Part shown: piece by piece, positions 1 to 10,802 of the stretch
How positions within the stretch are numbered: the first letter of the stretch is position 1
Layout: the number at the start of each line of letters is the position of its first letter
Source: Aeromonas dhakensis
GTDB taxonomy: Bacteria > Pseudomonadota > Gammaproteobacteria > Enterobacterales > Aeromonadaceae
DNA: 64,000 bases
Direction of reading: 5' to 3'
Assembly (NCBI RefSeq): GCF_000820305.1
Contig: NZ_CDBH01000049.1
Coordinates: forward strand, 55,708 to 119,707
Made by a program: the position numbers and the translations under genes
The notes under the pieces: model-generated
Database searches by the model: none
What the model was told of the DNA's origin: nothing
Seen by the model: the letters and a program-made list of their open reading frames with translations, nothing else

Positions 1-235
1 TGGCAAGGGAGAGGCGGGCCAGGGCGTCGGCCGCCTCGTCCATCACGTCGACGCCGGCCCCGCCGTGGACATGGCCATCGATGAGGGTGGGCACCAGCAG
101 CTCGACCTCCCGCACCGGGTCGTCGGCCGGGATGGGGTCGATGGCGGTGATGACGCCCCCTTCATGGGTCAGTACCTGGTGTGTCAGCCAGCCCTGCTCG
201 GTCAGCAGACGGCGGGCGCGGATCCGCTCTGCCAT
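1..235 (-). CDS. agaA: N-acetylgalactosamine-6-phosphate deacetylase, N-terminal part
   Basis: Only the first 78 residues lie in the window; the gene runs off its left edge. The visible part begins MAERIRARRLL and has the amidohydrolase metal motif DGHVHGG, as in NagA/AgaA deacetylases, which remove acetate from amino-sugar 6-phosphates in the cytoplasm. Its ATG follows the agaF stop codon with no gap, so it belongs to the same minus-strand operon. Sequence alone does not separate NagA from AgaA this early in the protein. The GalNAc context (agaV, agaS, kbaZ, agaR) makes GalNAc-6-P the likely substrate. Confidence 0.85.
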   Translation of the reverse strand, partial: MAERIRARRLLTEQGWLTHQVLTHEGGVITAIDPIPADDPVREVELLVPTLIDGHVHGGAGVDVMDEAADALARLSLA

Positions 236-670
236 CTAGATCCCCTCCTCGGCCAGCGTCTCGGCCCGCTCGCGCGCCAGCTCGTCCACCAGGCTGGTGA
301 GGCCGCGATGGCCACAGCACAGCGCCTGTTCACGAAACTGGGACGGGGTCAGCTCGCCGCGCTCCATCACCATCTCCAGCAGCAGCTGCAGATTGGTGCC
401 GGTGACCACCTCCCGCTCGGGCTGGCGCAGCGCCAGGGTGGAGGCGACCCGAAACGGGGTTCCCCCCAGCAGGTCGGTCAGAAAGACTACGCCATCCCCT
501 CGTTCAACCTGAGTCAGGGCTGTTTCGCACTGATCCTGCAGCAGGGCCGTGGTGGAGGACTCGGGAAAGTCGATGGCGACCACCGCCTCCTGCTCGCCGA
601 GGATCTGCAACATGGCCTGTTCCATGCCGCTGGCGAAGCCGCCGTGTCCGCAAATGATGATGCCCAACAT
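236..670 (-). CDS. agaF: GalNAc PTS enzyme IIA component
   Basis: This 144-residue cytoplasmic protein carries phosphate from HPr to the IIB subunit during uptake of N-acetylgalactosamine. It starts MLGIIICGHGGFASGM, the typical mannose-family IIA opening; His9 in the GHG motif is the expected phosphorylation site. The reading frame is open further upstream to 733, but the ATG at 670 matches the family N-terminus. It lies 46 bases after agaE and directly abuts agaA. With agaE, agaW and agaV it completes a four-part mannose-family permease. Confidence 0.9.
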   Translation of the reverse strand: MLGIIICGHGGFASGMEQAMLQILGEQEAVVAIDFPESSTTALLQDQCETALTQVERGDGVVFLTDLLGGTPFRVASTLALRQPEREVVTGTNLQLLLEMVMERGELTPSQFREQALCCGHRGLTSLVDELARERAETLAEEGI

Positions 671-716
671 AATCTGTTCCTTTACAGCAAAGGGCCGGCC
701 TGGTGCCGGCACCGGA

Positions 717-1595
717 TTAGAGGAAGCCTGCAAACTTGCCGACGATGCCGAGTACGACCGTGATGACGATGAGGCGCTGCGGGCTCCAGCCGCGGCGGAT
801 CAGCCCATACATGGCCAGGGTGTAGAGCAGCGGCAGGAAGGCGGGCATCAGTTTGTCGAGCACGTCCGTCTGCAGCTTCACCACCGCATCGCCGGCGGTG
901 ATCTCCAGGGTGGTGCCGAGCCGCACATAGGTGGCGACCAGGGCGCCGATCACCGTCATGCCGACGATGGAGGCGGCATGGCCCACCTTGCGGGTGTTGG
1001 CCTTGATGAGCGGAATGGCGGCCACCCCCATGCGATAGGCGTAGTGCGCCAGCCCGAAGCGCAGGCCGAAGTGCACCAGGTTGAACAGCAGGAAGAAGAC
1101 CACAGCCCCCATGATGGAACCCTGCAGGGCCAGGTCGGCGCCGATGCCGCCGCAGATGGGCAGCAGGGTGAGCCAGAACATGGCATCGCCGATCCCGCCG
1201 AGCGGGGCACCGACCGCGATCTTGGTGCTCTGGATGCTGTTGACGTTCTGCTTGGAGCGCTCCATCGCCAGCACTATCCCCATCACGAAGGTGACCAGGA
1301 AGGGGTGGGTGTTGAAGAAGCCCATGTGGCCCTTCATCGCCCGGGAGAGATCCTTGGGATTGGTGTGGATCTTTTGCAGGGCTGGCAGCAGTCCGTAGAG
1401 CCAGCCGGAGGCCTGCATCCGCTCGTAGTTGAAGGAGGCCTGCAGCAGCAGGGAGCGCCAGGCGAAGCGGTTGATGTCCTGGCGGGTCAGCTCGGCTCCC
1501 AGTTGCTGATCTTCGTAGACGTCGTCGGAGACGGTGCGGGTCGGTTGCGGCTCGGCCGCCTGGGTCAGCCGGGTGGCGGTGTTGTTAGATGCCAT
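717..1595 (-). CDS. agaE: GalNAc PTS enzyme IID component
   Basis: This 292-residue membrane subunit belongs to the mannose-family PTS IID group. Recognisable blocks are SFNYERMQASGW near the N-terminus, FFNTHPFLV, GAPLGGIGDAMFWLTLLP in the middle, and hydrophobic C-terminal segments. Together with IIC it forms the sugar channel. An N-terminal extension of about 30 polar residues precedes the conserved part. The start overlaps the end of agaW by 11 bases, which suggests translational coupling. The neighbouring AgaV-like IIB supports GalNAc rather than mannose as substrate. Confidence 0.9.
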   Translation of the reverse strand: MASNNTATRLTQAAEPQPTRTVSDDVYEDQQLGAELTRQDINRFAWRSLLLQASFNYERMQASGWLYGLLPALQKIHTNPKDLSRAMKGHMGFFNTHPFLVTFVMGIVLAMERSKQNVNSIQSTKIAVGAPLGGIGDAMFWLTLLPICGGIGADLALQGSIMGAVVFFLLFNLVHFGLRFGLAHYAYRMGVAAIPLIKANTRKVGHAASIVGMTVIGALVATYVRLGTTLEITAGDAVVKLQTDVLDKLMPAFLPLLYTLAMYGLIRRGWSPQRLIVITVVLGIVGKFAGFL

Positions 1596-2361
1596 CTTCA
1601 GTTTCCTCCTGGATGGGGCGGGCTTGTGGCGCCGGGTCCTTGCGCATGAAATCGATCAGGGCCATGGCCAGGGCGGCCGCGGCGATGGCCAGCACCGGCA
1701 GCTTGAGCCAGGCGGCGGCAACGAAACCGAGGATGAAGTAGGGGATGTAGACGTTCTTCATCATGATCTTGAGCAGCACGGCGAAGCCGATGGCGGGCAT
1801 GATGCCGCCGGCGACGCCGAGGCCGTCGATGAGACGGGCGGGCAGCACGTCGATGGCGCTCTTGGCGTGTTCGGCCCCGAAGTAGGTGGGCAGGAAGGCG
1901 CACAGGAAGTAGAAGGAGCCGAGCGCCAGCAGCGCCAGGTAGTTGACCCGCTCGATGCCGCGCACATCCCCCTGTTCCGCCATCCGGTCGCAGCGGGACA
2001 TGACCCCTGACATCACCGAGAAGAGGAAGGTGATCCCCATCTGGACCGCCACCGCGAACGGTACCGCGACCCCGACCGCCACATCCGGCTTGACCCCGGT
2101 GGTGATGGCGAAGGTGGCACCGACTATGGTGCCGATGATGACGTTGGGCGGCTGCGCCCCCGCCAGCGGGGCCAGCCCCATCCAGACCAGCTCCAGGGTG
2201 CCGCCCACCAGAATGCCGGTGGGCAGGTCGCCGAGGATCAGGCCCACCAGCGGGCCCAGTACCACGGGCCGGTGGAAGTGGGTCAGGCCGTTGAACAGGT
2301 CAAGCCCGGCGAAGAACGCCAGCATGCCCAGCAAGAGCCCTTGCAACAAACTGATTTCCAT
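1585..2361 (-). CDS. agaW: GalNAc PTS enzyme IIC component
   Basis: This 258-residue polytopic membrane protein forms the sugar pathway of the PTS permease. It starts MEISLLQGLLLG and contains LFNGLTHFHRPVVLGPLVG, GTLELVWMGLAPLAGAQPP and AVAVQMGITFLFSVMSGVM, which are typical of mannose-family IIC and especially close to E. coli AgaW as I recall it. I chose the ATG at 2361, with AGGA nine bases upstream; a GTG one codon earlier is possible. The 3' end overlaps agaE. Confidence 0.9.
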   Translation of the reverse strand: MEISLLQGLLLGMLAFFAGLDLFNGLTHFHRPVVLGPLVGLILGDLPTGILVGGTLELVWMGLAPLAGAQPPNVIIGTIVGATFAITTGVKPDVAVGVAVPFAVAVQMGITFLFSVMSGVMSRCDRMAEQGDVRGIERVNYLALLALGSFYFLCAFLPTYFGAEHAKSAIDVLPARLIDGLGVAGGIMPAIGFAVLLKIMMKNVYIPYFILGFVAAAWLKLPVLAIAAAALAMALIDFMRKDPAPQARPIQEETEDGI

Positions 2362-2376
2362 CACAATTGTCCTTAA

Positions 2377-2850
2377 TCAGATGAGGTTGAAAATGTCCTG
2401 TGCCGGTTCGGTCGGCACCCCCTGGACAAAGCAGGCGACGTGGGCGTCCTGCAGGGCGCGAAACGCCGCTATGTCCGACTCGTCCACCGATACCGTCTTG
2501 TGGATCTGACGCTTGCCGTCGGCGTAGTGCATGTTGCCGACGTTGATGCGGGGGATGGGCACCCCGCCCTCCACCAGGGTGCGAAAGTCCGCCGGACTCT
2601 TGCACACCAGCAGGATCTTCTGGCGATCGGCGGCCTTGCCGATGTTGTCGATCACCTTCTGCAGCGGCCAGAAGCGCACTGCGATGCCTTCCGCCAGCAC
2701 CATCTCCATCAGGTTCTGCTGGATGGGGTCCTCTGCGACTTCGTCATTGGCCACCAGCACCAGATTGGCGCCGGCGAAGCCGACCCATTGCACGCCGACC
2801 TGACCGTGGATCAGGCGCTCGTCGATACGGCTCAGCACTATGTTCGGCAT
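2377..2850 (-). CDS. agaV: GalNAc PTS enzyme IIB component
   Basis: This 157-residue cytoplasmic subunit receives phosphate from IIA and passes it to the sugar. The N-terminus MPNIVLSRIDERLIHGQVG holds the family's phosphorylated histidine at His15. The sequence closely follows E. coli AgaV through VQWVGFAGANLVLVANDEVAE and the ending VQGVPTEPAQDIF, which is the best evidence that the permease is GalNAc specific. Its ATG shares one base with the agaS stop codon, indicating tight coupling within the operon. Confidence 0.93.
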   Translation of the reverse strand: MPNIVLSRIDERLIHGQVGVQWVGFAGANLVLVANDEVAEDPIQQNLMEMVLAEGIAVRFWPLQKVIDNIGKAADRQKILLVCKSPADFRTLVEGGVPIPRINVGNMHYADGKRQIHKTVSVDESDIAAFRALQDAHVACFVQGVPTEPAQDIFNLI

Positions 2851-4019
2851 CAGACGCCTCCTTGCTGGTTGAACGGATAGATGTTGACCCCCTGCACGAC
2901 CCGGTTGACCCGCCCGCTCGGGCAGGGGTTGTCCGGGGTGATGCCCAGCACCAGCGCGGTGTGGAAGGCGTAGTACTGGGCATAGAGCAGGTAGCAGAGC
3001 GCCAGCTCGGCGTCGTCACCGTTGAGGGGGGTGGGCAGATAGATGTGCTCGCCGGCGCTGATGAGCGGATCCGGCCGGTCGGCCAGGGCGACCACCCGGG
3101 CGGCATGGCCGTCCTGGCGCAGCTCGCCGAGCAGATCCAGATCGTACTGGCGGGTATAGGGATCGTTGGACACCATCAGCACGATCAGGGTCTGCCGATT
3201 GATGGCCGACTTGGGCCCGTGGCGAAAGCCGGTGGGGGAGTCGTGCATGGCCATCACCTGGCCGGCGGTGAGCTCCAGCAGCTTGAGGGCAGCCTCCTGG
3301 GCCACCCCCTGCAGGCTGCCGCTGCCAAGGTAGATGACCCGCTCCGGCAGCGGTTTATCCCACTCGGGCACCTTCAGCTCGGCCTGGGGCAGGATGGCGT
3401 CCCCCAGCGCGATGAGCGGCTGGCTGGCGATCGGGTTGAACTGGCGCGGCAGGAACACCGCCAGACAGCTCAGCATCATGCTGGTCAGGCTGCTGGTCAT
3501 GGCAAAGCTGCGGTCGTGGGTCTGGGGCGGCATCAGCAGCGCCAGGGAACGGGCATCCTTCTGGCAGCGGCGATAGAGCTCCCCCTCGCCGTTGCAGGTC
3601 AGCACCAGGTGGTGGCACTCGCTCAGCAGCTGGCTGGCCAGTTCCACCGCTGCCACGCTCTCCGGGCTGTTGCCGGAGCGGGCGAAGGAGATGAGCAGGG
3701 TCGGGCAGTCCTGTGCCAGGTATTCGCCCGGATCGGTGACGATGTCGGTGGTGGCGATCGCCTCGAAACGGCCGTTGAGGCGGGCACTGAGATAGGGGGC
3801 GAGGGCGCGGCCGGCAAAGGCGGAGGTGCCGGCTCCGGTCAGGATCACCCGCAGGTTGCCCCGTGACAGCAGGGGCAGCAGGAAGCGCTCTATGGTGGCG
3901 CGGCACTCCTCCACCATGGTGAGGGTCTCCCGCCAGGTGGCGGGTTGTTGGCGAATTTCACGGGCGGTGGCCAGGCCGTTGGCCGACCGCAGCGTCTCTT
4001 CTGGATAACCAAGGATCAT
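2850..4019 (-). CDS. agaS: AgaS, galactosamine-6-phosphate deaminase/isomerase
   Basis: This 389-residue SIS-domain protein converts galactosamine 6-phosphate to tagatose 6-phosphate, the step after AgaA deacetylation. Two SIS blocks are visible: RVILTGAGTSAFAGRALAPY with LLISFARSGNSPESV in the first half, and VIYLGSGSLQGVAQEAALKL with FRHGPKSAINRQTL in the second. Length matches E. coli AgaS. It sits between kbaZ (12 bases upstream) and agaV (one-base overlap). This order differs from E. coli, where agaS lies after agaA. Confidence 0.93.
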   Translation of the reverse strand: MILGYPEETLRSANGLATAREIRQQPATWRETLTMVEECRATIERFLLPLLSRGNLRVILTGAGTSAFAGRALAPYLSARLNGRFEAIATTDIVTDPGEYLAQDCPTLLISFARSGNSPESVAAVELASQLLSECHHLVLTCNGEGELYRRCQKDARSLALLMPPQTHDRSFAMTSSLTSMMLSCLAVFLPRQFNPIASQPLIALGDAILPQAELKVPEWDKPLPERVIYLGSGSLQGVAQEAALKLLELTAGQVMAMHDSPTGFRHGPKSAINRQTLIVLMVSNDPYTRQYDLDLLGELRQDGHAARVVALADRPDPLISAGEHIYLPTPLNGDDAELALCYLLYAQYYAFHTALVLGITPDNPCPSGRVNRVVQGVNIYPFNQQGGV

Positions 4020-4031
4020 CTCTACAACTCC

Positions 4032-5345
4032 TTATACAACCGGGGTCAGCCGGGAGTGGCTGGCGGGGGCGGTGCTGCAGGCTGCCGCGTATTGGCGCAG
4101 CACCTCCTGCACCTGATCGAGAATGAGGTCGTGAACCCGGGGCGACAGCGTGCCCTGGCGCACCTTGCGGTATTGCAGCGGCAGGTGCTGGCTGAGCAGC
4201 GGCAGGGGAATGGGTTCGGCGGCCAGGTTGGCCAGCAACCGGGCGTAACAGTCGTCGACCCGGCTGTCGGGCCAGTAGTAGCGAATGCGATCGGAGTAGC
4301 TGTAGCCACGGGCCAGCCGGCACTCGTTGGGGCTGCCCTGATAGTGGCTGCGCCAGAAGTTAGGCCGATCCAGCATGGTCTCTTCCAGCACCTGGCGCAG
4401 GCCCGAGCAGGCCTTGGCCACCACCAGCTCTTCCTCGATGGCGGCGAGGGCAAACAGTGCCTCGCGCAGGGCAAAGGTGAGGGCCGGGCCGACCTTGAGG
4501 ATGGCGAAGTGATCGCGCACCAGCTGGCGGTAGGCGTCCGGGGTCTGGTAATCGGTGGAGTGGGCCTCGAACACCAGATGGGGATAGGCCTCGATCATCC
4601 GGCTCAAGGGGGCGGCCCGCTCGGGACGGTAGTCGATGACGTGGGTGTGGTCGAACTCCACGCCGGGCTGCACCACCAGACCGATCACCCGCGGCCAGAT
4701 CCGGGCCAGTCCGGCCTGCTCGAAGGCCTGCTGGTGGGCGGCCAGGGTGTGGCGCGCCGCCTCCGGCGTGGTGACCGCCAGCTCGGCCAGCTCTTCGTGG
4801 GCGCCGCCCGGTACCGGCACTTCGGTGCCAATCACATAGACCAGGTCGCTGTGGCCAAACTGCTCTGTGGCGGTCTGCTCGGCCACGTTTGCCAGCCGGG
4901 CGGCACGCGCCGCCACCAGCTCGTCGGTCAGCGGCACCGGATCCCCCTGGCAGGACATGCTGCAGTCGAGGTGGATCTTCTTGAAGCCGGCCGCGACATA
5001 GCTGGCGATGAGATCCTCGGCGTGGGCCATGGCCTGTGCGGCGGGCTCGCTCTGCCAGCGGTTGGGGCCGAGGTGATCCCCACCCAGTACCAGCCGCTGC
5101 ACGGGAAAGCGGCACTCGGCGGCGAGCCGGTTCAGCAGGTCGCGAAAATCGGCCGGTGTCATGCCGGTGTAGCCGCCAAATTGATCCACCTGATTGGAGG
5201 TGGCCTCGACCAGCAGCAGTTGGTCTCCTTGCGCCGCCAGTCGCAGGGCCGCCTCCAGTACCAGCGGATGGGCGGAGCAGACGGCGTAGATCCCGACCTG
5301 CTCCCCCTGCTTGTGTTGTGCGACCAGATCCAGCATTGATTTCAT
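4032..5345 (-). CDS. kbaZ: Tagatose-1,6-bisphosphate aldolase non-catalytic subunit KbaZ
   Basis: This 437-residue GatZ/KbaZ-family protein is needed for stability and full activity of the class II aldolase KbaY, which splits tagatose 1,6-bisphosphate. Typical blocks are [52 protein letters not shown] and [12 protein letters not shown]. It is the first gene of the minus-strand operon. I chose the ATG at 5345, preceded by AGAGGAAGAGGG; a second ATG at 5336 is possible. The catalytic partner KbaY is not in the window and may lie beyond the left edge. Confidence 0.92.
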   Translation of the reverse strand: MKSMLDLVAQHKQGEQVGIYAVCSAHPLVLEAALRLAAQGDQLLLVEATSNQVDQFGGYTGMTPADFRDLLNRLAAECRFPVQRLVLGGDHLGPNRWQSEPAAQAMAHAEDLIASYVAAGFKKIHLDCSMSCQGDPVPLTDELVAARAARLANVAEQTATEQFGHSDLVYVIGTEVPVPGGAHEELAELAVTTPEAARHTLAAHQQAFEQAGLARIWPRVIGLVVQPGVEFDHTHVIDYRPERAAPLSRMIEAYPHLVFEAHSTDYQTPDAYRQLVRDHFAILKVGPALTFALREALFALAAIEEELVVAKACSGLRQVLEETMLDRPNFWRSHYQGSPNECRLARGYSYSDRIRYYWPDSRVDDCYARLLANLAAEPIPLPLLSQHLPLQYRKVRQGTLSPRVHDLILDQVQEVLRQYAAACSTAPASHSRLTPVV

Positions 5346-5377
5346 TTCCCTCTTCCTCTTGGCCTGAACAAGATGCG

Positions 5378-5433
5378 TTTCTTTCGATTTCTTTCTTCAC
5401 CCTAGGCGTATGGCGTTCGAAACGAAACAAAAG
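5378..5433. promoter_or_regulatory. Candidate AgaR operators, kbaZ side
   Basis: Two T/A-rich boxes lie in the divergent kbaZ-agaR gap: TTTCTTTCGATTTCTTTCTT at 5378-5397 and TTCGAAACGAAACAAAAG at 5416-5433. Both resemble the repeated TTTCRTTTY pattern, or its complement, recalled for AgaR sites in E. coli. They lie 33-88 bases upstream of the kbaZ start, a suitable place for repression. This is pattern matching by eye only. Confidence 0.5.
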
Positions 5434-5444
5434 CGTGTTCGCAT

Positions 5445-5460
5445 CTTGAGCAAGATCACA
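5445..5460. promoter_or_regulatory. Candidate CRP site
   Basis: CTTGA-N6-TCACA fits the CRP consensus TGTGA-N6-TCACA with a perfect right half and three of five bases in the left. A CRP site is expected for a PTS sugar operon under catabolite control. It sits midway between the divergent genes, about 100 bases from kbaZ and 158 from agaR. Confidence 0.4.
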
Positions 5461-5582
5461 AAAAGAAATGAATCGAAAGCTTTCTGGCTGTTTTAGGGAG
5501 TCTGACGGCACTTCTCAATTCAATGAAAGCTTGATTTGCCATCGAGGCTGAGTGTTAATAGGGAAACGTAACGAAGTGAAAG
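5461..5582. promoter_or_regulatory. Candidate AgaR operators, agaR side
   Basis: Two more purine-rich boxes of the same type occur: AAAAGAAATGAATCGAAAGC at 5461-5480 and GAAACGTAACGAAGTGAAAG at 5563-5582. They match the complement of the AgaR-like pattern (RAAAYRAAAYGAAA) with few mismatches. The second lies just before the agaR start, consistent with autoregulation. No clear -10/-35 pair was assigned in this gap. Confidence 0.45.
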
Positions 5583-5617
5583 CTCTACTTTCACCACAGG
5601 ACTCCGGCAGAGAGACT

Positions 5618-6415
5618 ATGCAAATCACCGAAAAGAGCGTGCTCGGCACCAGCGAGCGACGGGAGCGCATCATTCAGCAGCTGCGCAGCAATGGCAGCGT
5701 TCAGGTCAACGAGCTGGCTGGCCACTATCAGGTCTCCACCGTCACCATCCGCAACGATCTGGCATTTCTGGAGAAACAGGGGGTGGCGGTGCGCGCCTAT
5801 GGCGGTGCCCTGTTGTGTGAATCCGGCCAGCCGGTGGCCGAGCGCACCATCGCCGACAAGAGCGTGCTCAACACCCCGGTCAAACAGCGCATCGGCGCCA
5901 TGGCGGCGAGCCTGGTGCAGCCGGGTTGTCGCCTCATTCTGGACTCGGGCACCACCACCCTGGAGGTGGCGCGCCACCTGCGCGATCACCAGGAAATAGT
6001 GGTGATGACCAACGGCATGAACGTGGCGAACGCCCTGCTGGAGGCGGAAGGGGTAGAGCTGCTGATGACGGGGGGCCACTTGCGCCGCAAGTCGCTCTCC
6101 TTTTACGGCGCCCAAGCGGATCTCTCCTTGCAGAACTATCACTTCGATCTGCTGTTTCTCGGGGTGGATGGCATCGATCTGGAACGCGGCGTCAGCACCC
6201 ATCACGAAGACGAGGCTAGGCTCAATCGCTGCATGTGCCACGTGGCCGAGCGGATCATCGTCGTGACCGACTCCAGCAAGTTTGGCCGGCTGAGCCTGCA
6301 CAAGATCATCGATACCCGGCGCATCCACACCCTGATCACCGACGACGCCATTGCGGCGGAGACCTTGGCCGGTCTGCGTCAGGCCGGGATCGAGGTGCTG
6401 CTGGTGGAGGCCTGA
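5618..6415 (+). CDS. agaR: DeoR-family repressor of the GalNAc locus
   Basis: This 265-residue transcription factor has the DeoR-type helix-turn-helix at residues 20-60 ([19 protein letters not shown], then [18 protein letters not shown]) and the C-terminal sugar-phosphate binding domain ([46 protein letters not shown]). The ATG at 5618 matches the family N-terminus; an in-frame start at 5552 would add 22 atypical residues. It is transcribed divergently from kbaZ across a gap with several candidate operators. The inducer is probably a GalNAc pathway phosphosugar. Confidence 0.92.
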   Translation: MQITEKSVLGTSERRERIIQQLRSNGSVQVNELAGHYQVSTVTIRNDLAFLEKQGVAVRAYGGALLCESGQPVAERTIADKSVLNTPVKQRIGAMAASLVQPGCRLILDSGTTTLEVARHLRDHQEIVVMTNGMNVANALLEAEGVELLMTGGHLRRKSLSFYGAQADLSLQNYHFDLLFLGVDGIDLERGVSTHHEDEARLNRCMCHVAERIIVVTDSSKFGRLSLHKIIDTRRIHTLITDDAIAAETLAGLRQAGIEVLLVEA

Positions 6416-6438
6416 GCCGGCACTCGACTGAGAATGCG

Positions 6439-6466
6439 AAAGAGGGACGCCGCGGCGTCCCTCTTT
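6439..6466. terminator. Bidirectional terminator-like palindrome between agaR and amiD
   Basis: A perfect 28-base palindrome with arms AAAGAGGGACGCCG and its complement fills the gap between the convergent agaR and amiD genes. It ends in TTT on either strand, so it could stop transcription from both sides, although the T-runs are short. Confidence 0.7.
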
Positions 6467-6483
6467 CGTGGTCGGGGCGAAGC

Positions 6484-7383
6484 TCAGCGTTGCGCGGGGA
6501 AATAGCGCTCGAGCAGGGCAGTGAGAATGGCCTGGCTCTCGGCATCCGGTTCACCGCTGATCAGGGCGGGCCGAAAGTGGAGCTGGAAGGCGCGCAGGGC
6601 GGCGCGGCTCTGCTCGTCCCAGTGGCCGCTCGGGGCGACGCCATAGCCGTAGCGAGCCAGTCGTTGCTGCCAGCCGAGGGCATCCCAGGCCGGTGCCGGC
6701 TGCTGGCGCAATTCGGCCAGCCGGCTTTCGTCGGGCCAGGCGCCCACCCCGTAGTGCAGGGCCAGCTCGCGCCAGGGGAAGTGGGGACCGGGATCCTGCT
6801 TGCGCTCGGGGGCGACGTCGCTGTGGGCCAGCACCTGGGTGGGGGGGATCTGGTAGCGCTCGACCAGCTCGCGGGTGAGGGCGCCGAGAGCGGCTATCTG
6901 TGCCCGGGTGTAGGGCTGCCAGCGTCGCTGGTGGGCGGGCAGCAGCTCATCCTGTGGCGGGTAGCCGAGGTTGACGATCTCGATGCCAAGAGAGCTGGCA
7001 TTGAGCCCCGTATACTGGTGCCAGCGGCTGCGGCCGGCATGCCAGGCGCGCCGGTTGTCGGGCACCAGCTGGTAGACCGGCAGCGGCCGCTCATGGGTAT
7101 CGCGCGGGATAAGGTAGTGGGCGCTCACCTGATGGGCCGGCTCGGTCAGCAGGCGCAGGGAACGCTCATCGTCTTCATCCGTGTAGTGCAGGATCAGAAA
7201 GGCGATGCGCTCGTTCTGGCTGGCGCTCTGATGGTCGTTGTTGAGCCGGTAGGGGGCGGGCTGGCAGGCGCTCAGCAGCAGGGTGAGGCAGAGGGCATAC
7301 CAGTGCCGGCAGTCGCCCCATGGCCGACGGCGCCCACCCACCGCCAGCAGGCGGTATGATGGTGAGCGCAGACGCCGGCCCAT
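6484..7383 (-). CDS. amiD: Lipoprotein N-acetylmuramoyl-L-alanine amidase, AmiD-like
   Basis: This 299-residue protein is a predicted outer-membrane lipoprotein that cuts the lactyl-L-alanine bond of muropeptides. The lipobox LLLSAC is at residues 35-40. The amidase_2 domain follows, with likely zinc ligands in FLILHYTDED, LAHSDV and DPGPHFPW. The last 60-70 residues look like a peptidoglycan-binding domain (YGYGVAPSGHWDEQSRAAL). The N-terminus is odd: about 25 residues with seven arginines precede the hydrophobic signal, so a later GTG (near 7341) may be the true start. It begins three bases after the DUF1456 stop codon. Confidence 0.85.
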   Translation of the reverse strand: MGRRLRSPSYRLLAVGGRRRPWGDCRHWYALCLTLLLSACQPAPYRLNNDHQSASQNERIAFLILHYTDEDDERSLRLLTEPAHQVSAHYLIPRDTHERPLPVYQLVPDNRRAWHAGRSRWHQYTGLNASSLGIEIVNLGYPPQDELLPAHQRRWQPYTRAQIAALGALTRELVERYQIPPTQVLAHSDVAPERKQDPGPHFPWRELALHYGVGAWPDESRLAELRQQPAPAWDALGWQQRLARYGYGVAPSGHWDEQSRAALRAFQLHFRPALISGEPDAESQAILTALLERYFPAQR

Positions 7384-7386
7384 GGT

Positions 7387-7866
7387 TCAGCCGCGATACT
7401 TGGCGGTGAGGCCGATGAGGAAGTTGCGCAGGATCTGATCCCCGCAATCCTGATAGTGCTTGTGGTCCCGTGAGCGGAACAGGGCGCTCAGCTCGGACTT
7501 GGAGAGGTTGAAGTTCGCCAGCTTGAGGGTGGCGAGCATCTCCTCTTCCTTGAAGTTGAGGCCGATGCGCAGTTTGCGCAGGATCATGTTGTTGTTGATC
7601 CGGTTCGGGATCACCTGGGGCGGTGCATCTTCCCGTGCGCCGCGGCGCACCAGGATCAGGCCGTCGAGGAACTGGCTCAGGGCCGAATCCGGGCAGGCGG
7701 CAAAGCCAGCCTCCTGCACCTCACCCTCTTCTGCCTCTTTCATCAGCCAGCCGTGCAGCTGGGCGTGGGTGACGGTCAGGTTGCCCTTGGCGAACATGTC
7801 GACCATCTGGTCGTTGCTGATGCTGAGGGCGTAGCGCAGGCGGCGCAAAATATCGTTGTTGGTCAT
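7387..7866 (-). CDS. yehS: DUF1456 family protein, YehS-like
   Basis: This 159-residue soluble protein contains two copies of the DUF1456 repeat. The first begins NNDILRRLRYALSISNDQMVDMF; the second begins NNNMILRKLRIGLNFKEEEML. The family is widespread in gammaproteobacteria and has no established biochemical role that I know of. The gene lies 71 bases after barA on the same strand and three bases before amiD, so it may be transcribed with either. Confidence 0.88.
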   Translation of the reverse strand: MTNNDILRRLRYALSISNDQMVDMFAKGNLTVTHAQLHGWLMKEAEEGEVQEAGFAACPDSALSQFLDGLILVRRGAREDAPPQVIPNRINNNMILRKLRIGLNFKEEEMLATLKLANFNLSKSELSALFRSRDHKHYQDCGDQILRNFLIGLTAKYRG

Positions 7867-7937
7867 GTCGACTCCTGTGGAAACGGCGCAACTTTACCAT
7901 CTGGCGGGGCCCGCGTCAGAAAAAGCGGGCCGCCGGG

Positions 7938-10645
<2,708 letters not shown>

Positions 10646-10649
<4 letters not shown>

Positions 10650-10726
10650 GCGGATGATCCCCCGAAGAGCAGGGTTGGCAATGGCGTAAACGAGCGGGTG
10701 CGGGCCCACAGGCCGTATTTGGTCAT
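10646..10726 (-). CDS. Small leader ORF repeating the BarA N-terminus
   Basis: This 26-codon ORF begins MTKYGLWARTRSFTPLPT and ends GGSSA. Residue for residue without gaps it matches the first 26 residues of BarA at 17 positions. Its stop codon overlaps the barA ATG (ATGA), a typical coupling arrangement. About nine codon differences from barA are silent, which suggests the copy was once, or still is, translated. I see no good ribosome binding site before its ATG, so expression is uncertain. It could also be a decaying relic of allele replacement. Confidence 0.5.
10650..10726 (-). repeat. Imperfect tandem copy of the barA 5' end (77 bp)
   Basis: The 77 bases directly upstream of the barA ATG align without gaps to the first 77 bases of barA. 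Both units open with ATGACCAAATA and share blocks such as TTGCC and ACCCTG. Over 81 bases I count about 51 identities. The units abut exactly, the layout expected of an old tandem duplication. Confidence 0.8.
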
Positions 10727-10802
10727 ACTATTATTCTTGTGGGACAATAGCCTGCTGCAGATTCCACAATCATGACATAGCCACCTATAGGCACCAAGTT
10801 TT

